64,000 bases of DNA from an uncultured Poribacteria bacterium (GCA_951828385.1 OX639973.1:4951200-5015199); one strand, 5' to 3'; positions 24,664-33,861 are shown, counted from the first letter of the stretch. Notes: generated by a model from the sequence alone, not told the origin. A program made the numbers and translations.

Positions 24664-27321
24664 TTACTTCAGGATAACCATCCGTCGGGTTGCAGCAAAC
24701 TCTGGGGTCTGGAGCGTATAGAAGTAGATACCACTCGCGACGCTCTCGCCAACCGAGTTCTTACCATCCCAATACGCTGCTGTCGCAGGCGTCATGTAGG
24801 CACCTGTCGGCTTCAGACCTAAATCCAACGTGCGAATTAGGTGACCCGCAACATTATGAATATGGATCGACACTTCAGTTGATTCGCTCAACTGATATGG
24901 AATCCACGTTTCAGGGTTGAACGGGTTCGGGTAGTTCTGCGCAAGGATCGTGTCCTTCGGCTGCACGTCACCAACATTCAGTTGCAGATTCAGGAATGCA
25001 TTGCGAATATCAGCAGTTGAAACCGTGCGCTGGAAGGGACCGGAAACGATATTCCCGCGTTCGTCGTAAAGTGCAACTTCAAGTTTGTCGCCTGCTTCAA
25101 CGACGCTCTTGCGGTTGAGGTCTGCCCAAACAGCGGAGGAACGTCTCGTAGCACTGGTAACATTCTCCGTGGCGATAATGCCAGTGCGGAGGTTTTCAGC
25201 GACGAGCGTGTAAGCCATACCCGTATGCATACCTTGGATATCGCTGGTAACGACGAATGCCCATGCGCTCTTGAAGGTAGAAAGTGCGGGGGCAGCGGCT
25301 GCACCATTTCCACCAGCATCGGCGTTAGCTTCGCCTTCGCCTTCGACAGTGGCATCGGCATCAGCATCAGCATCAGCATCGGCATCAGCAGTGGCATCAG
25401 CGTCGGCATCAGCATCAGCGTCGGCATCAGCATCAGCGTCGGCATCAGCATCAGCATCAGCAGTGGCATCAGCGTCAGCATCAGCATCAGCATCAGCGTC
25501 GGCATCAGCAGTGGCGTCAGCGTCGGCATCAGCATCGGCATCAGCGTCAGCATCGGCGTCGGCATCAGCAACTGGTTCATCTGGCGTTGGTTCCGGTGCA
25601 GGAGGTTGGTTATCCCATGCGCTACCGGTGAACTTCACCATGCCGCCAGCTGGCGTATTAACGATATACCCCATGCCACCGTCAATACCAAACCCATCGC
25701 CTTCATCAGCGACAGTATAACCGACGAAACTTTGCGTTGCCGTATCCAGTTGAATGACGACTGTTGCGTTGAGCATTGTTGCCAATGATTTCGCGGTATA
25801 AGGTGTTTCTGGCATCAGGGGGAGAGAAATCATGTTCAAGCCCGGGGCGAGTGTAACATCAAAACCAGGACCTGCCGGCTCCGGCGTAGGTTCGGTAGGT
25901 TCGGTAGGTTCGGTAGGTTCGGTAGGTGCTTCGACCGGTGTGATCATGAGCATCGCTACCGGTTCTGCCCATGCAAACGCTTCACTGACATCAGCACCAC
26001 CTTGAATACCTTCGTGCGCCATAATCACGCCACCTTCGGTCGGCACGCGTGCATTACTGCCTGCAGGATCAACTTCAGGATCTAAACCGAGCGGACCCGG
26101 AATATCAGAAGCCATCTCTGTGTTATCTTCGCTACCAGCATCGTAAGCCATCAAGTCAATGGTTGCGGTAACGGGCATACCTTCTGCATCAAAGAGTGGT
26201 ACATCAATAGCAGCGATGAACGCATCGTTCGTTGAGACTAACATGGAGCCGACAGAGAGCGAAGAGTTCACCATATCAGCAGTTACGGTAACCGTCGTAG
26301 ATTGCCCTGGCATCGTATATCTGTTGGTGCCATCCGCATTCATAGCAATCATCACGTTTGCGCCAGCACCCTCTGCAAATAAGGCGAGTCCTGAGACATC
26401 TCCACCTTCAGCCATTGCAACAATTGCTGGACTTGCGGGTTGACCGACTTCAGCAAGTTTAACACCGGCAGGATGTGCTGCGAAAATTGCGGGGGAGAAC
26501 GTTTGTCCACTGACACCGTGTTCACCCTCAGTGAGGTTCGTGAGTTTAATCTCGAACATCTGGCTAACCGGCATTTCAACCTCGGTAGTTTCACCTTCGG
26601 TTTCGCCTTCAGTAGTCTCACCTTCAGTAGTTTCACCTTCGGTGGTCTCACCTTCAGTAGTTTCACCTTCGGTGGTCTCACCTTCAGTAGTTTCACCTTC
26701 GGTGGTCTCACCTTCAGTAGTTTCACCTTCGGTGGTCTCACCTTCAGTAGTTTCACCTTCGGTGGTCTCACCTTCAGTAGTTTCGCCTTCGGTGGTTTCA
26801 CCATCAGTTTCACCATCGGTTTCACCGTCAGCAGCGGCGACAGTTACCATGCCATCTGCAGATGTGGCTTCAATTGTAGTATCACCAGCACCAGCGAGGA
26901 TAACGTTCGCTATACCAATCGTGGACGCTTTCGCCTCAACAACTTCAAATGTTACCGTAGCAAGTGTACCATCTGCATCCGATGCAGCACCGGCCAGAGA
27001 GGCCGCCGAGATTTTGACACCACCTTCAGATTCTATAGCTGGTGTCGAAAATGCACCGGCAGGCAGATAATCCGCGTTCGCACTTCCAACAAAACTAAGT
27101 GCAGTCGAATCATAGGATATATCAACTTCGTATCCTAATACACCTTCACCACCCGCTATATTGATATTCACCATGAGTTGTTCCCCAACTGCTGGGGATT
27201 CAACTTCAGCAGGATCCACAGAGACAACGGCTTGACCGTAACTCATGGCTGTAAATCCTAAACACATTACAACAGCTAATAAGGAAAATAGGGCTTTCCT
27301 ATTAAAAAGCTGGTCTTTCAT
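24664..27321 (-). CDS. Large surface protein: cohesin-like domain, TEGE and Asp-Ala repeats, C-terminal sorting-type domain
   Basis: The 885-residue protein has a signal peptide (residues 1-29) and a cohesin-like domain at about 30-170 (VVSVDPAEVESPAVGEQLMV, GYEVDISYDSTALSFVG, GTLATVTFEVVEAKAS). About 13 TEGET repeats follow, then a spondin-like region (residues about 245-470) and an Asp-Ala repeat of about 80 residues. The end has the FlgD-like phrase LAQNYPNPFNPETWIPYQLS and GIYFYTLQ...RRMVILK, as in C-terminal secretion/sorting domains. It is probably a secreted or surface-tethered scaffold. The dockerin protein encoded next could be its partner. Both repeats are likely length-variable. 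Confidence 0.85.
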   Translation of the reverse strand: MKDQLFNRKALFSLLAVVMCLGFTAMSYGQAVVSVDPAEVESPAVGEQLMVNINIAGGEGVLGYEVDISYDSTALSFVGSANADYLPAGAFSTPAIESEGGVKISAASLAGAASDADGTLATVTFEVVEAKASTIGIANVILAGAGDTTIEATSADGMVTVAAADGETDGETDGETTEGETTEGETTEGETTEGETTEGETTEGETTEGETTEGETTEGETTEGETTEGETTEGETTEGETEGETTEVEMPVSQMFEIKLTNLTEGEHGVSGQTFSPAIFAAHPAGVKLAEVGQPASPAIVAMAEGGDVSGLALFAEGAGANVMIAMNADGTNRYTMPGQSTTVTVTADMVNSSLSVGSMLVSTNDAFIAAIDVPLFDAEGMPVTATIDLMAYDAGSEDNTEMASDIPGPLGLDPEVDPAGSNARVPTEGGVIMAHEGIQGGADVSEAFAWAEPVAMLMITPVEAPTEPTEPTEPTEPTPEPAGPGFDVTLAPGLNMISLPLMPETPYTAKSLATMLNATVVIQLDTATQSFVGYTVADEGDGFGIDGGMGYIVNTPAGGMVKFTGSAWDNQPPAPEPTPDEPVADADADADADADADADADATADADADADADADADATADADADADADADADADADADADATADADADADADADATVEGEGEANADAGGNGAAAAPALSTFKSAWAFVVTSDIQGMHTGMAYTLVAENLRTGIIATENVTSATRRSSAVWADLNRKSVVEAGDKLEVALYDERGNIVSGPFQRTVSTADIRNAFLNLQLNVGDVQPKDTILAQNYPNPFNPETWIPYQLSESTEVSIHIHNVAGHLIRTLDLGLKPTGAYMTPATAAYWDGKNSVGESVASGIYFYTLQTPEFAATRRMVILK
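25328..25575. repeat. Asp-Ala coding minisatellite
   Basis: The minus strand encodes (DA)n with occasional TA, made from GCCGATGCTGAT-like codons over about 240 nt. Alternating GAT/GAC and GCT/GCC use shows that selection preserved the peptide while codons varied. The acidic stretch would be extended and calcium-binding-like. Confidence 0.85.
26581..26830. repeat. TEGE coding minisatellite (about 13 units)
   Basis: The minus strand encodes repeated TEGET with a 36-nt higher-order period (GGTGGTCTCACCTTCAGTAG on the plus strand). Units are nearly identical, so recent slippage or unequal exchange is likely. The peptide is an acidic linker between the cohesin-like domain and the next domain. 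Confidence 0.9.
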
Positions 27322-27470
27322 AAAGACACTCCTTATAATTCATTAATATTGTGACGTTTTCTTTACCTTTCGGTATATATAGAGGTCAGCCCCTCGTTCG
27401 CGAATATGAGGTATCCTCCAGCGTGGTATGTTTCGCACAAAGGCGGTTCGCTTAAACGAGGTTTTCGTCA

Positions 27471-27885
27471 TAGGTACCCACTACCTAAAGGTAGGGGCTT
27501 GTGCTTCCTCGCGACTGCGGTTTTCTCAGAGAGTCCACCGTCTTATTATCGCTCCACTTTAGGCAGCCAAGCCTGCCCGTTTGATATTTTCCGCGAACGT
27601 CGTGGGTTGGCTCTGTTTCCACCCATTTTACAGTTTCCCTTCCTACCGAGAACGCCGTGCGGCAAGTCCTGAGACTTCGGGAGGTATCTCCTCCGCTCAC
27701 GCATTCCAGTCTACGTCTACGTTTTTAGACGCATTGGCTTGATATGGACGCTAACCACCGACTCTAAAGGTTAGAATATAGCGATGGGTTTTATTCCGCT
27801 TTCGCTGGACATTTCGTGCTGTCCATCACATTGTTAGCCGTCTACATCCCGCAAGCTAAAGCATCGGGATTTGACGGAAGAGCGT
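27471..27885 (-). mobile_element. Degenerate IS605-type element without transposase or nuclease gene
   Basis: Read on the minus strand, one end has CCCGATGCTTTAGCTTGCGG and the other GAAGCACAAGCCCCTACCTT with TAGGTAGTGGGTACC, which match the left and right ends of the TnpB element at 39.5-41 kb. The 400 nt between them encode no convincing protein but hold several stems, as in a TnpB-type omega RNA. It occupies most of the gap 27322-28034, which otherwise is AT-rich and empty. Confidence 0.6.
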
Positions 27886-28034
27886 TAAAAGATAAGTTTA
27901 CCGTAATATTATAACGTTGTCAAATTAAATTCGGTTTAAAGTTTAAAATAGACAATTTTCGTCAATCGGACGAACATACCTTTATTGTTTAAAGTATACC
28001 ATAAACTTTAGAGATAAAACAAATTAAAAACAAA

Positions 28035-28667
28035 TTACGCATCTACGCGCGGTGCAAGCGCGTTCCAAACATCGGCTAATTCAGCAGTCGCCTTGTAAAC
28101 CGGATAGAGTGCCTCCCACATCGCTTTGCGCGCTGCAGTCGCAGCATCCGCATCACCTTCAGCGAGTGCTGTTTTAAGTTGATTCCCCATCTCTTGCTGG
28201 ACGGCTGCACACGTTTGTGTCAGTTCCGCAAGCAATTCGGCTGCATGGTTCTGGCGCGCAACGAGTTCCGATACGGATACCTGCATATCCGGCTCAACAT
28301 CATAAGCACGAGCAGGCGTGAAATTATGTGGGAGCCGCTCGCCATCTGCTGTGCGTGGCGTATGCGTCGGGTGGATATGTGGCGTGACGGACAAATACAT
28401 CGTCATCGGTTCATCACCAAGAACGCGCACTGTATGCGGTTGATCTGCCAAAGCCACGCACATCTGCCCAGGACCCAGCTCTTCGGTTTCACCGTCAATT
28501 TCAAATTCAACGCGCCCTTCAAGAATCAGGAAAATCTCATGTCCTAAGTCGTGGCTATGGAGCTGAGCACTCTGCCCAGGTTCCATTTTTAAGAACCGTG
28601 AACGAATTTGCGGTGTCACCAACACATTGCGGACATCTGTACGGTAATCGTAAACAGGAAATCCCAT
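28035..28667 (-). CDS. Cupin-domain protein
   Basis: The 210-residue protein starts at ATG 28667, chosen because GGAGGT lies 7 nt upstream. The cupin fold is shown by SAQLHSHDLGHEIFLILEGR (metal ligands of motif 1) and by GQMCVALADQPHTVRVLG (motif 2). A helical C-terminal half of about 90 residues (QVSVSELVARQNHAAELLAE onward) is not part of the usual cupin and is alanine-rich. Function is unknown; small-molecule binding or dioxygenase-type chemistry is typical. It stands alone between repeats. Confidence 0.82.
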   Translation of the reverse strand: MGFPVYDYRTDVRNVLVTPQIRSRFLKMEPGQSAQLHSHDLGHEIFLILEGRVEFEIDGETEELGPGQMCVALADQPHTVRVLGDEPMTMYLSVTPHIHPTHTPRTADGERLPHNFTPARAYDVEPDMQVSVSELVARQNHAAELLAELTQTCAAVQQEMGNQLKTALAEGDADAATAARKAMWEALYPVYKATAELADVWNALAPRVDA

Positions 28668-28769
28668 CGCGTACCTCCATACACTTTTGGGATAAATGTA
28701 GCACTTTCTGTAAAAATTGTCAAGAGAAATATCAGTAAATATTGTCTTCATCTAACCATGTTTCAATAT

Positions 28770-28965
28770 TATAGTGAATCCTAAAAATAAATAGACACAT
28801 TCGTAGCACAAACTTTTAGTTTGGGTTTCCAGTCTGTTATTCGTAGCACAAACTTCCAGTTTGTTATTCGTAGCACAAACTTCCAGTTTGGGTTTCCAGT
28901 CTGAATGCCTGTCATAGGTATTCAGACTGTTTGAGAGCGTCCAATTAATTCTGAACTTTACTATA
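28770..28965. repeat. MITE family 1, copy D (196 bp)
   Basis: The ends TATAGTGAATCCTAAAAATA and the inverted right end TATAGTAAAGTTCAGAATTA define this copy. Like copy A it has an expanded core with three hairpin units, but the second unit is shortened, which shows independent expansion. Confidence 0.85.
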
Positions 28966-29090
28966 AATTGATGTTTCTGATCTTCAGTTCTTCCAATCTT
29001 CCTTTTTTTCACTTTTCCTCAAAGCCTAAAATTTGCTTCTTGATGTTGCTTAACTGAGTACTGATAACTGACAACTAATTACCTTTTTCC

Positions 29091-29118
29091 TTGACATCCC
29101 TTTAAATATAAATACAAT
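29091..29118 (+). promoter_or_regulatory. Sigma-70-type promoter for the DUF5069 gene
   Basis: TTGACA at 29091-29096 and TACAAT at 29113-29118 are separated by 16 bp, 48 nt before the start codon at 29167. A weak AAAGGA ribosome site follows at 29152. Confidence 0.65.
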
Positions 29119-29166
29119 ATTCACAAACGACTTGATTCATCATTTTCAATTGAAAGGACACAAATT

Positions 29167-30450
29167 ATGGATTTAACACGCCAACCGCCGCGCCGCCCTT
29201 CAAACCTTGGAGTCGCCGGAATTGTCGGTGCAGCACGGATGACAGACAAGGCACGCGCATATAACGAGGAAACCCTCGGCGAGTATATCTACGGTGAGAG
29301 CTCCGGTTTAGATCAACGCGTCTTAGTATTCTTGGGGATTTCAGCGGACGCTTTCGCCGAAGCCGCTGGCGAACGCGACGATACCGCACTCGGGCACTGG
29401 GTGCTTGAAACAAGCGGAAAGACAGCGGCAGAGATTGCCGAGTTTAACGATGCCGCCCTTAGTCAACTGCCCGATACCGATGCACACAAGCAACGCTTAA
29501 AAGACCGACTCGCTCGCTTCGCACCTAACAGAACTGATATTACAACGGTGCTACAGTCGATGGAACTCGACGATTGGGGCAGTTTCTGGCAAGTTGACCT
29601 CACCGCGGGACCGCCCCGCAGCGCACGCGCGAAAGGTATTGCAGGCATCTGCGGTGTCGCACGCATGGCAGACAAAGCACGGGCGGAACGTGCAGAGAAA
29701 ATCGGTGAATACCTATACGGCGACGATTCCGGTCAAGATGTACGCATCCTAACCTTCCTCGGTATTTCAGCCGCAGATTTTCAAGAAGCAGCCGTGAACA
29801 ACCCGAACGATCTCGAAATCGGCGCATGGGTACGCGAAAACTGCAGTAAATCGCAGGATGAGATTGATACTTTCAACGAAACGTTGGTAAACTACGCACC
29901 CAATGAAGCATCACAGGAACGGTTTAACGCACGCATCCAAGAGATAGATCCAAGTCGCACGGACATCAACACGTGGGTCGCACTGCAGGACTTGGATGAC
30001 CAGTTAAGTTTCGGTATTATCGACCTCAATCGCCGCGCACCCCGAAGCCCATACAATACCGATGTCTACGGAATGGTTCAACTCGCACGGTTGGTTGACA
30101 AAGGCAGAGCATCCAATTCCAACACACTCGGTGCCTATTTTTATGCTGAGGACTCTGGAATTGACCGGGCAACGCTCGCTTTTCTCGGTGTTTCCGCTGC
30201 TGAATTCACTGAAGCACTAAGAAAGTTGTCAACCGATGCAGAAATTGAGGCGTGGCTGAAGGCAGATCATCCAAAAAGCGATGCCGATATTGAGGCATAT
30301 AACGAGCGGATGACGCAGATGGGACCTACGGATGAACGCTATAAAGCGTTAATGGCAAACATGATCAATAAGATCGCACCAGAGCGCACCGACATCAATA
30401 CCTGGTTCGCTTTGATGCTGCTTGATGATGAGAAAACCTTCGCATCATAG
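29167..30450 (+). CDS. Protein with three tandem DUF5069 domains
   Basis: Each third of the 427-residue protein repeats the DUF5069 pattern: a basic start (DLTRQPPRRPS, DLTAGPPRSARA, DLNRRAPRSPY), then AARMTDKARA-like, GEYIYGESSGLDQRVLVFLG-like, and an ending like NRTDITTVLQSMELDDW. Most DUF5069 proteins carry one domain. No catalytic motif is known for the family. The copies differ at many positions, so the triplication is old. The gene has its own promoter at 29091 and no obvious operon partner. Confidence 0.85.
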   Translation: MDLTRQPPRRPSNLGVAGIVGAARMTDKARAYNEETLGEYIYGESSGLDQRVLVFLGISADAFAEAAGERDDTALGHWVLETSGKTAAEIAEFNDAALSQLPDTDAHKQRLKDRLARFAPNRTDITTVLQSMELDDWGSFWQVDLTAGPPRSARAKGIAGICGVARMADKARAERAEKIGEYLYGDDSGQDVRILTFLGISAADFQEAAVNNPNDLEIGAWVRENCSKSQDEIDTFNETLVNYAPNEASQERFNARIQEIDPSRTDINTWVALQDLDDQLSFGIIDLNRRAPRSPYNTDVYGMVQLARLVDKGRASNSNTLGAYFYAEDSGIDRATLAFLGVSAAEFTEALRKLSTDAEIEAWLKADHPKSDADIEAYNERMTQMGPTDERYKALMANMINKIAPERTDINTWFALMLLDDEKTFAS

Positions 30451-30533
30451 ATTGATTCGGTAAGGTAGTTGATAACAGGTATAAATCGGTCGCCGTTAAA
30501 AGAGTAGATTACATCACAAAGGGTTTACAGTTG

Positions 30534-30893
30534 ATGGTCAAGAACTCTCGTTTTGCTGACTACTCTGTCAGGGTTTCTGACGAAGCCTTTGTTGTCAGGG
30601 GAGGTCAAAACCGGATAGAAGATATTCGACGCGGCATAGGAACACACCCGAGTGGAATTACTGGGGTGTCGGTAGAAAGTGCTGAAGGTGTAACAATCGT
30701 TGAACTTTCTCGCGCTATCCCACATAGGCAAATTGGTGTAACAACAGTAGGTGAAATCCGAAAAATTGGTGGTGATGTTATACGAACTTCTGGTAGAAGC
30801 TTGTATCATGCCACATTAACCGGACTTACACCGGAACAAATTAGCAATCTTCTTACACCAACGATTCTAAATCCTATACGGGGAGAAAAATGA
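30534..30893 (+). CDS. Hypothetical small protein, first of an overlapping pair
   Basis: The 119-residue protein (ATG 30534) is not recognised with certainty. It is soluble, basic overall, and ends with the phrase SLYHATLTGLTPEQISNLL before a short tail, which recalls the ends of small predicted toxin domains but is not proof. The following gene overlaps its stop by ATGA (30890-30893), so the two are coupled. A two-gene toxin/immunity-like unit is possible. Confidence 0.6.
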   Translation: MVKNSRFADYSVRVSDEAFVVRGGQNRIEDIRRGIGTHPSGITGVSVESAEGVTIVELSRAIPHRQIGVTTVGEIRKIGGDVIRTSGRSLYHATLTGLTPEQISNLLTPTILNPIRGEK

Positions 30894-31159
30894 TGAAGAA
30901 ATCAAGAGTTTTTGCAGACTTTCATAATGCAGATATGAAAGGTAGGTTGCGCTTAAATTGTGCTGGAACCCTGACTGACCTTGCCTGTCAGAAAATCATT
31001 TTGCAGGACAGCCAACGCCTCATCTTTTACAGTGAAGAATTGGAAGTTGACGGTATTGTGCAGTATTCAGACGAAGAAAATTTATGGGTTGCAGTGATTG
31101 ATTGGAATACTATCCGCGAAGTCCCTGAAGATATGCCTGAAAATGATATAGCAACCTAA
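30890..31159 (+). CDS. Hypothetical small protein, second of an overlapping pair
   Basis: The 89-residue acidic protein begins with ATGATG overlapping the previous stop. It contains KGRLRLNCAGTLTDLACQKI and a C-terminal acidic tail (REVPEDMPENDIA). No family was recognised. The 4-nt overlap and complementary charges of the two products suggest they interact. Confidence 0.6.
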   Translation: MMKKSRVFADFHNADMKGRLRLNCAGTLTDLACQKIILQDSQRLIFYSEELEVDGIVQYSDEENLWVAVIDWNTIREVPEDMPENDIAT

Positions 31160-31286
31160 CTTGTCTGGTTTTAGATGTAAAAAATTTATGAGGGTGTGGG
31201 TAGTTTTGAGCAGGTGAAGTGTCCGTTGGCTTAAGCATAGGCGAAACCTGATCTGTTCACCACCGTCGAGCAGTGAGGTGATATTA

Positions 31287-32555
31287 ATGATGAAAAATCT
31301 TGAAGCAATTGCGGATGTGCAGTCCGGGAAAACCAAAGTTGCCAACGCCGCATGGTGGGGATTCAACCCAGAGGACGCGACAGAAACCCTACAAGCCGCT
31401 ATTGACTCCGGCGCGAAACGGGTGATTGTTCCCAATATGCGCGCCGATTGGATCGTTCGACCCATCAAACTTACCGGAAATCAAGAATTGATTTTTGAAC
31501 CCGGCACAGTCGTCTCTGCGAAACGCGGTGAATACCGCGGCAGAGGCGACTCGATGTTCATCGCACAAGATGTCGAGAATCTCACGATCCGCGGATACGG
31601 TGCAACCTTCAGGATGTGGAAACAGGACTATATCACCGGACTTGTGCTTGAGCAGATGGGCTGGCACCGATGGTACGGGCAGTACGAGAAGGCAGAGTGG
31701 CGCATGACACTCGCAATTCGAGGCTCTAAAAATGTAACTGTCGCAGGCTTAACACTCGAAGATAGCGGCGGCGACGGCATCTACGTCAACGGCGGCAAGG
31801 AACGCTCCTACTCTGAAAATGTCCATCTACGCGACATCGTCTGCAACAACCACTACCGACAAGGCATCAGTATCATCAGCACCGAAAACCTCAAAGTCGA
31901 AAACTGTTCGTTTTCAAACACGTGGGGAACGCCACCTTGTTCCGGCGTAGATATTGAACCCGACAAAAGCGAACAGCGGATAAAGAACGTCCTATTCTCC
32001 GGCTGCAAATTTATTGACAACGCTGGAGACGGTATTGAGATCTTCTTGGCACACACCACTGACGAAACTGACGACGTGACAATGCGTTTTGAAGATTGCT
32101 ACATCAGCAGTAGACACGGGACAGGTATCCGTGTATCGAAGATTAGAGACGATGGACCCGGTGGTAGCATTGAATTTGATAACTGCACAGTGGAGAGTAC
32201 CATCGGTTTCGGTATCAAGGTTCAAGAAAAATCAGTGAAAGGCGCGCGTGTGACCTTCACGAATTGCAATGTCATCAACGCCGCCAGTGATCGTCAGTTC
32301 GGCGGCGAATGGGCACCGATTTCCTTATCTTTGCCGCAAACGAACATCGTCCAAAGTATGGGCGGCATTGATTTCATCGACTGTTTTGTTGAGGACAAGC
32401 ACAACCGTCCCGCCGTCGAGTTCACACAGCCGCAAAGTGATTTCCCACTTCACGACATCACCGGAACAGTCACGGTCTTGAACCCGAACGGGGTCCGTGC
32501 TGAGCTCGGTAAACACCGTGAAACGCTTCCACTGATTGTCAAGATATACGAATAG
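31287..32555 (+). CDS. Right-handed parallel beta-helix protein (pectate-lyase-like fold)
   Basis: The protein is about 422 residues from ATG 31287; GAGGTG at 31275-31280 supports this start. The N-terminal region has the pattern DATETLQAAIDSGAKRVIVP common to beta-helix glycan enzymes. Successive coils (VTVAGLTLEDSGGDGIYVNG, LKVENCSFSNTW, VLFSGCKFIDNAGDGIEIF, RFEDCYISSRHGTGIRVSK) follow with about 22-residue spacing. No signal peptide is visible, so it may be cytoplasmic. Catalytic residues cannot be assigned. Confidence 0.82.
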   Translation: MMKNLEAIADVQSGKTKVANAAWWGFNPEDATETLQAAIDSGAKRVIVPNMRADWIVRPIKLTGNQELIFEPGTVVSAKRGEYRGRGDSMFIAQDVENLTIRGYGATFRMWKQDYITGLVLEQMGWHRWYGQYEKAEWRMTLAIRGSKNVTVAGLTLEDSGGDGIYVNGGKERSYSENVHLRDIVCNNHYRQGISIISTENLKVENCSFSNTWGTPPCSGVDIEPDKSEQRIKNVLFSGCKFIDNAGDGIEIFLAHTTDETDDVTMRFEDCYISSRHGTGIRVSKIRDDGPGGSIEFDNCTVESTIGFGIKVQEKSVKGARVTFTNCNVINAASDRQFGGEWAPISLSLPQTNIVQSMGGIDFIDCFVEDKHNRPAVEFTQPQSDFPLHDITGTVTVLNPNGVRAELGKHRETLPLIVKIYE

Positions 32556-32722
32556 TGTTCTGTCTATTTTCAAATTATTGAAATTGCGGGTAAATCTGGC
32601 TTGTAGTAGGGCAATTCATTGCCCGTTATTGACTTGTTCTCACTGCGTAGCGGTACGATCAATCGCACTGCTACGAACCGACCCTAAAATTAAAACTGGA
32701 TAAAGCAATTGGATGCAAAAAT

Positions 32723-33553
32723 ATGTCAAAAGAGCAGACACTTCCTGCAGAACCACTGCCACCGGACACCTTAAATGCTGTTTTGGAGGATTTCTACCAA
32801 AACGGCGTGACGATCGTCCGAAATGTACTCTCACGCGAAGCGTGTGAACGCATCGTTGCGCGCGTTGACGAAATTTTCGCCGAACCGTACTTCATGCAAA
32901 TGCGAAATGTCAAAGGCTCCCGGCAAGATGGCAAAGATCCGATCGTGGTACACCGCCTTTTTGAATGCGACCTCATGTTCCGGGACCTGCTCGTGCGTGA
33001 GCCGATTATCAGCATCGCCGAAACTGTACTCGGTGAGCACTGCCACTGTATTGCACAAGGCTGTATCTTGAACCGGAAAGATTTGGGTATCAACCGATTT
33101 CACATTGACGATGGTGTGGAATTCCCAATCACGCCAGAGATGGACCGGCACGACCCGAGACTGCGGATGCCGGTGCTACGTATGTCCGTACAAATAGCGT
33201 TGAGCGACCAAGATGAAGCCAAATACGGTCCGTCTCAATTTGTTCCGGGCAGCCACTACTCTGGCAGGCAACCCGATGACCCAGAACATCCGACATTTGA
33301 GGGTAAAGAACCCGTTTCGCTCCTCATGAAAGCCGGGGATCTCTATCTGCTCAACGGACAAACATGGCATCGCGGCGCGCCGAACCAGACGGATCGGGTG
33401 CGTTACCTCTTCCATCAAGTCTACGGACAACGCTTCGTCGCACAGCGGTTCTGGCCCTACCTCAACTACCGTATGCCCGATTACGTTTTGGAGGGTGCTG
33501 ATGAACGTCTACTCCGCGTTCTCGGCAAACACCCTGAAATGGCATACGGATAA
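32723..33553 (+). CDS. Phytanoyl-CoA dioxygenase family Fe(II)/2-oxoglutarate oxygenase
   Basis: The 276-residue protein shows the double-stranded beta-helix iron site: HxD in NRFHIDDGVEF, the distal His in LNGQTWHRGAPNQT, and the 2-oxoglutarate-binding Arg in DRVRYLFHQVY. The N-terminal FYQNGVTIVRNVLSREACERI is typical of the family. Such enzymes hydroxylate small molecules, and large families of them occur in Poribacteria. The gene stands alone; the substrate is unknown. Confidence 0.9.
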   Translation: MSKEQTLPAEPLPPDTLNAVLEDFYQNGVTIVRNVLSREACERIVARVDEIFAEPYFMQMRNVKGSRQDGKDPIVVHRLFECDLMFRDLLVREPIISIAETVLGEHCHCIAQGCILNRKDLGINRFHIDDGVEFPITPEMDRHDPRLRMPVLRMSVQIALSDQDEAKYGPSQFVPGSHYSGRQPDDPEHPTFEGKEPVSLLMKAGDLYLLNGQTWHRGAPNQTDRVRYLFHQVYGQRFVAQRFWPYLNYRMPDYVLEGADERLLRVLGKHPEMAYG

Positions 33554-33633
33554 ACCGATACCCCTACACGGCAAATGATTTTTTATGGCATGAAAACTGC
33601 AGTTGTCAGTATACTACAGGGAGACGTTAATTC

Positions 33634-33861
33634 ATGGCACATCTAGATAAAGTTAAAGAAGAAATCGGCTGGTTGAAGGTAGTCTTCGCTATTTTAATTG
33701 CCGCGGACATTTCCTTAGTCGCATGGGTGGCTCAGAACCACCGAAAAGCCGATCCGTTTCTTGTTACAGCAGGTGTAATCGGCGCATTTTTAGTTACATT
33801 TGTAGTTGTTTGGATTAACAACGTTGCATATCTAAAAATTAATGATTTGGAGGAATTATAA
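33634..33861 (+). CDS. Small two-helix membrane protein
   Basis: The 75-residue protein has hydrophobic segments at about 13-32 and 43-63 and charged ends. GGGAGA upstream at 33618 supports the start. The stop codon shares one base with the ATG of the 30-residue gene that follows (TAATG), so they form a coupled pair. Family unknown. Confidence 0.65.
   Translation: MAHLDKVKEEIGWLKVVFAILIAADISLVAWVAQNHRKADPFLVTAGVIGAFLVTFVVVWINNVAYLKINDLEEL

Noticed and set aside
25271-25720. Plus-strand frame encoding poly-Ala-Ser and overlapping Ser-Ile frames
   Set aside because: These are antisense shadows of the Asp-Ala minisatellite of the cohesin protein; no start signal or domain supports them.
26531-27070. 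Plus-strand frame rich in VSPSV repeats
   Set aside because: It is the antisense of the TEGE repeat. The minus-strand frame has a signal peptide and recognised domains, the plus-strand frame none.
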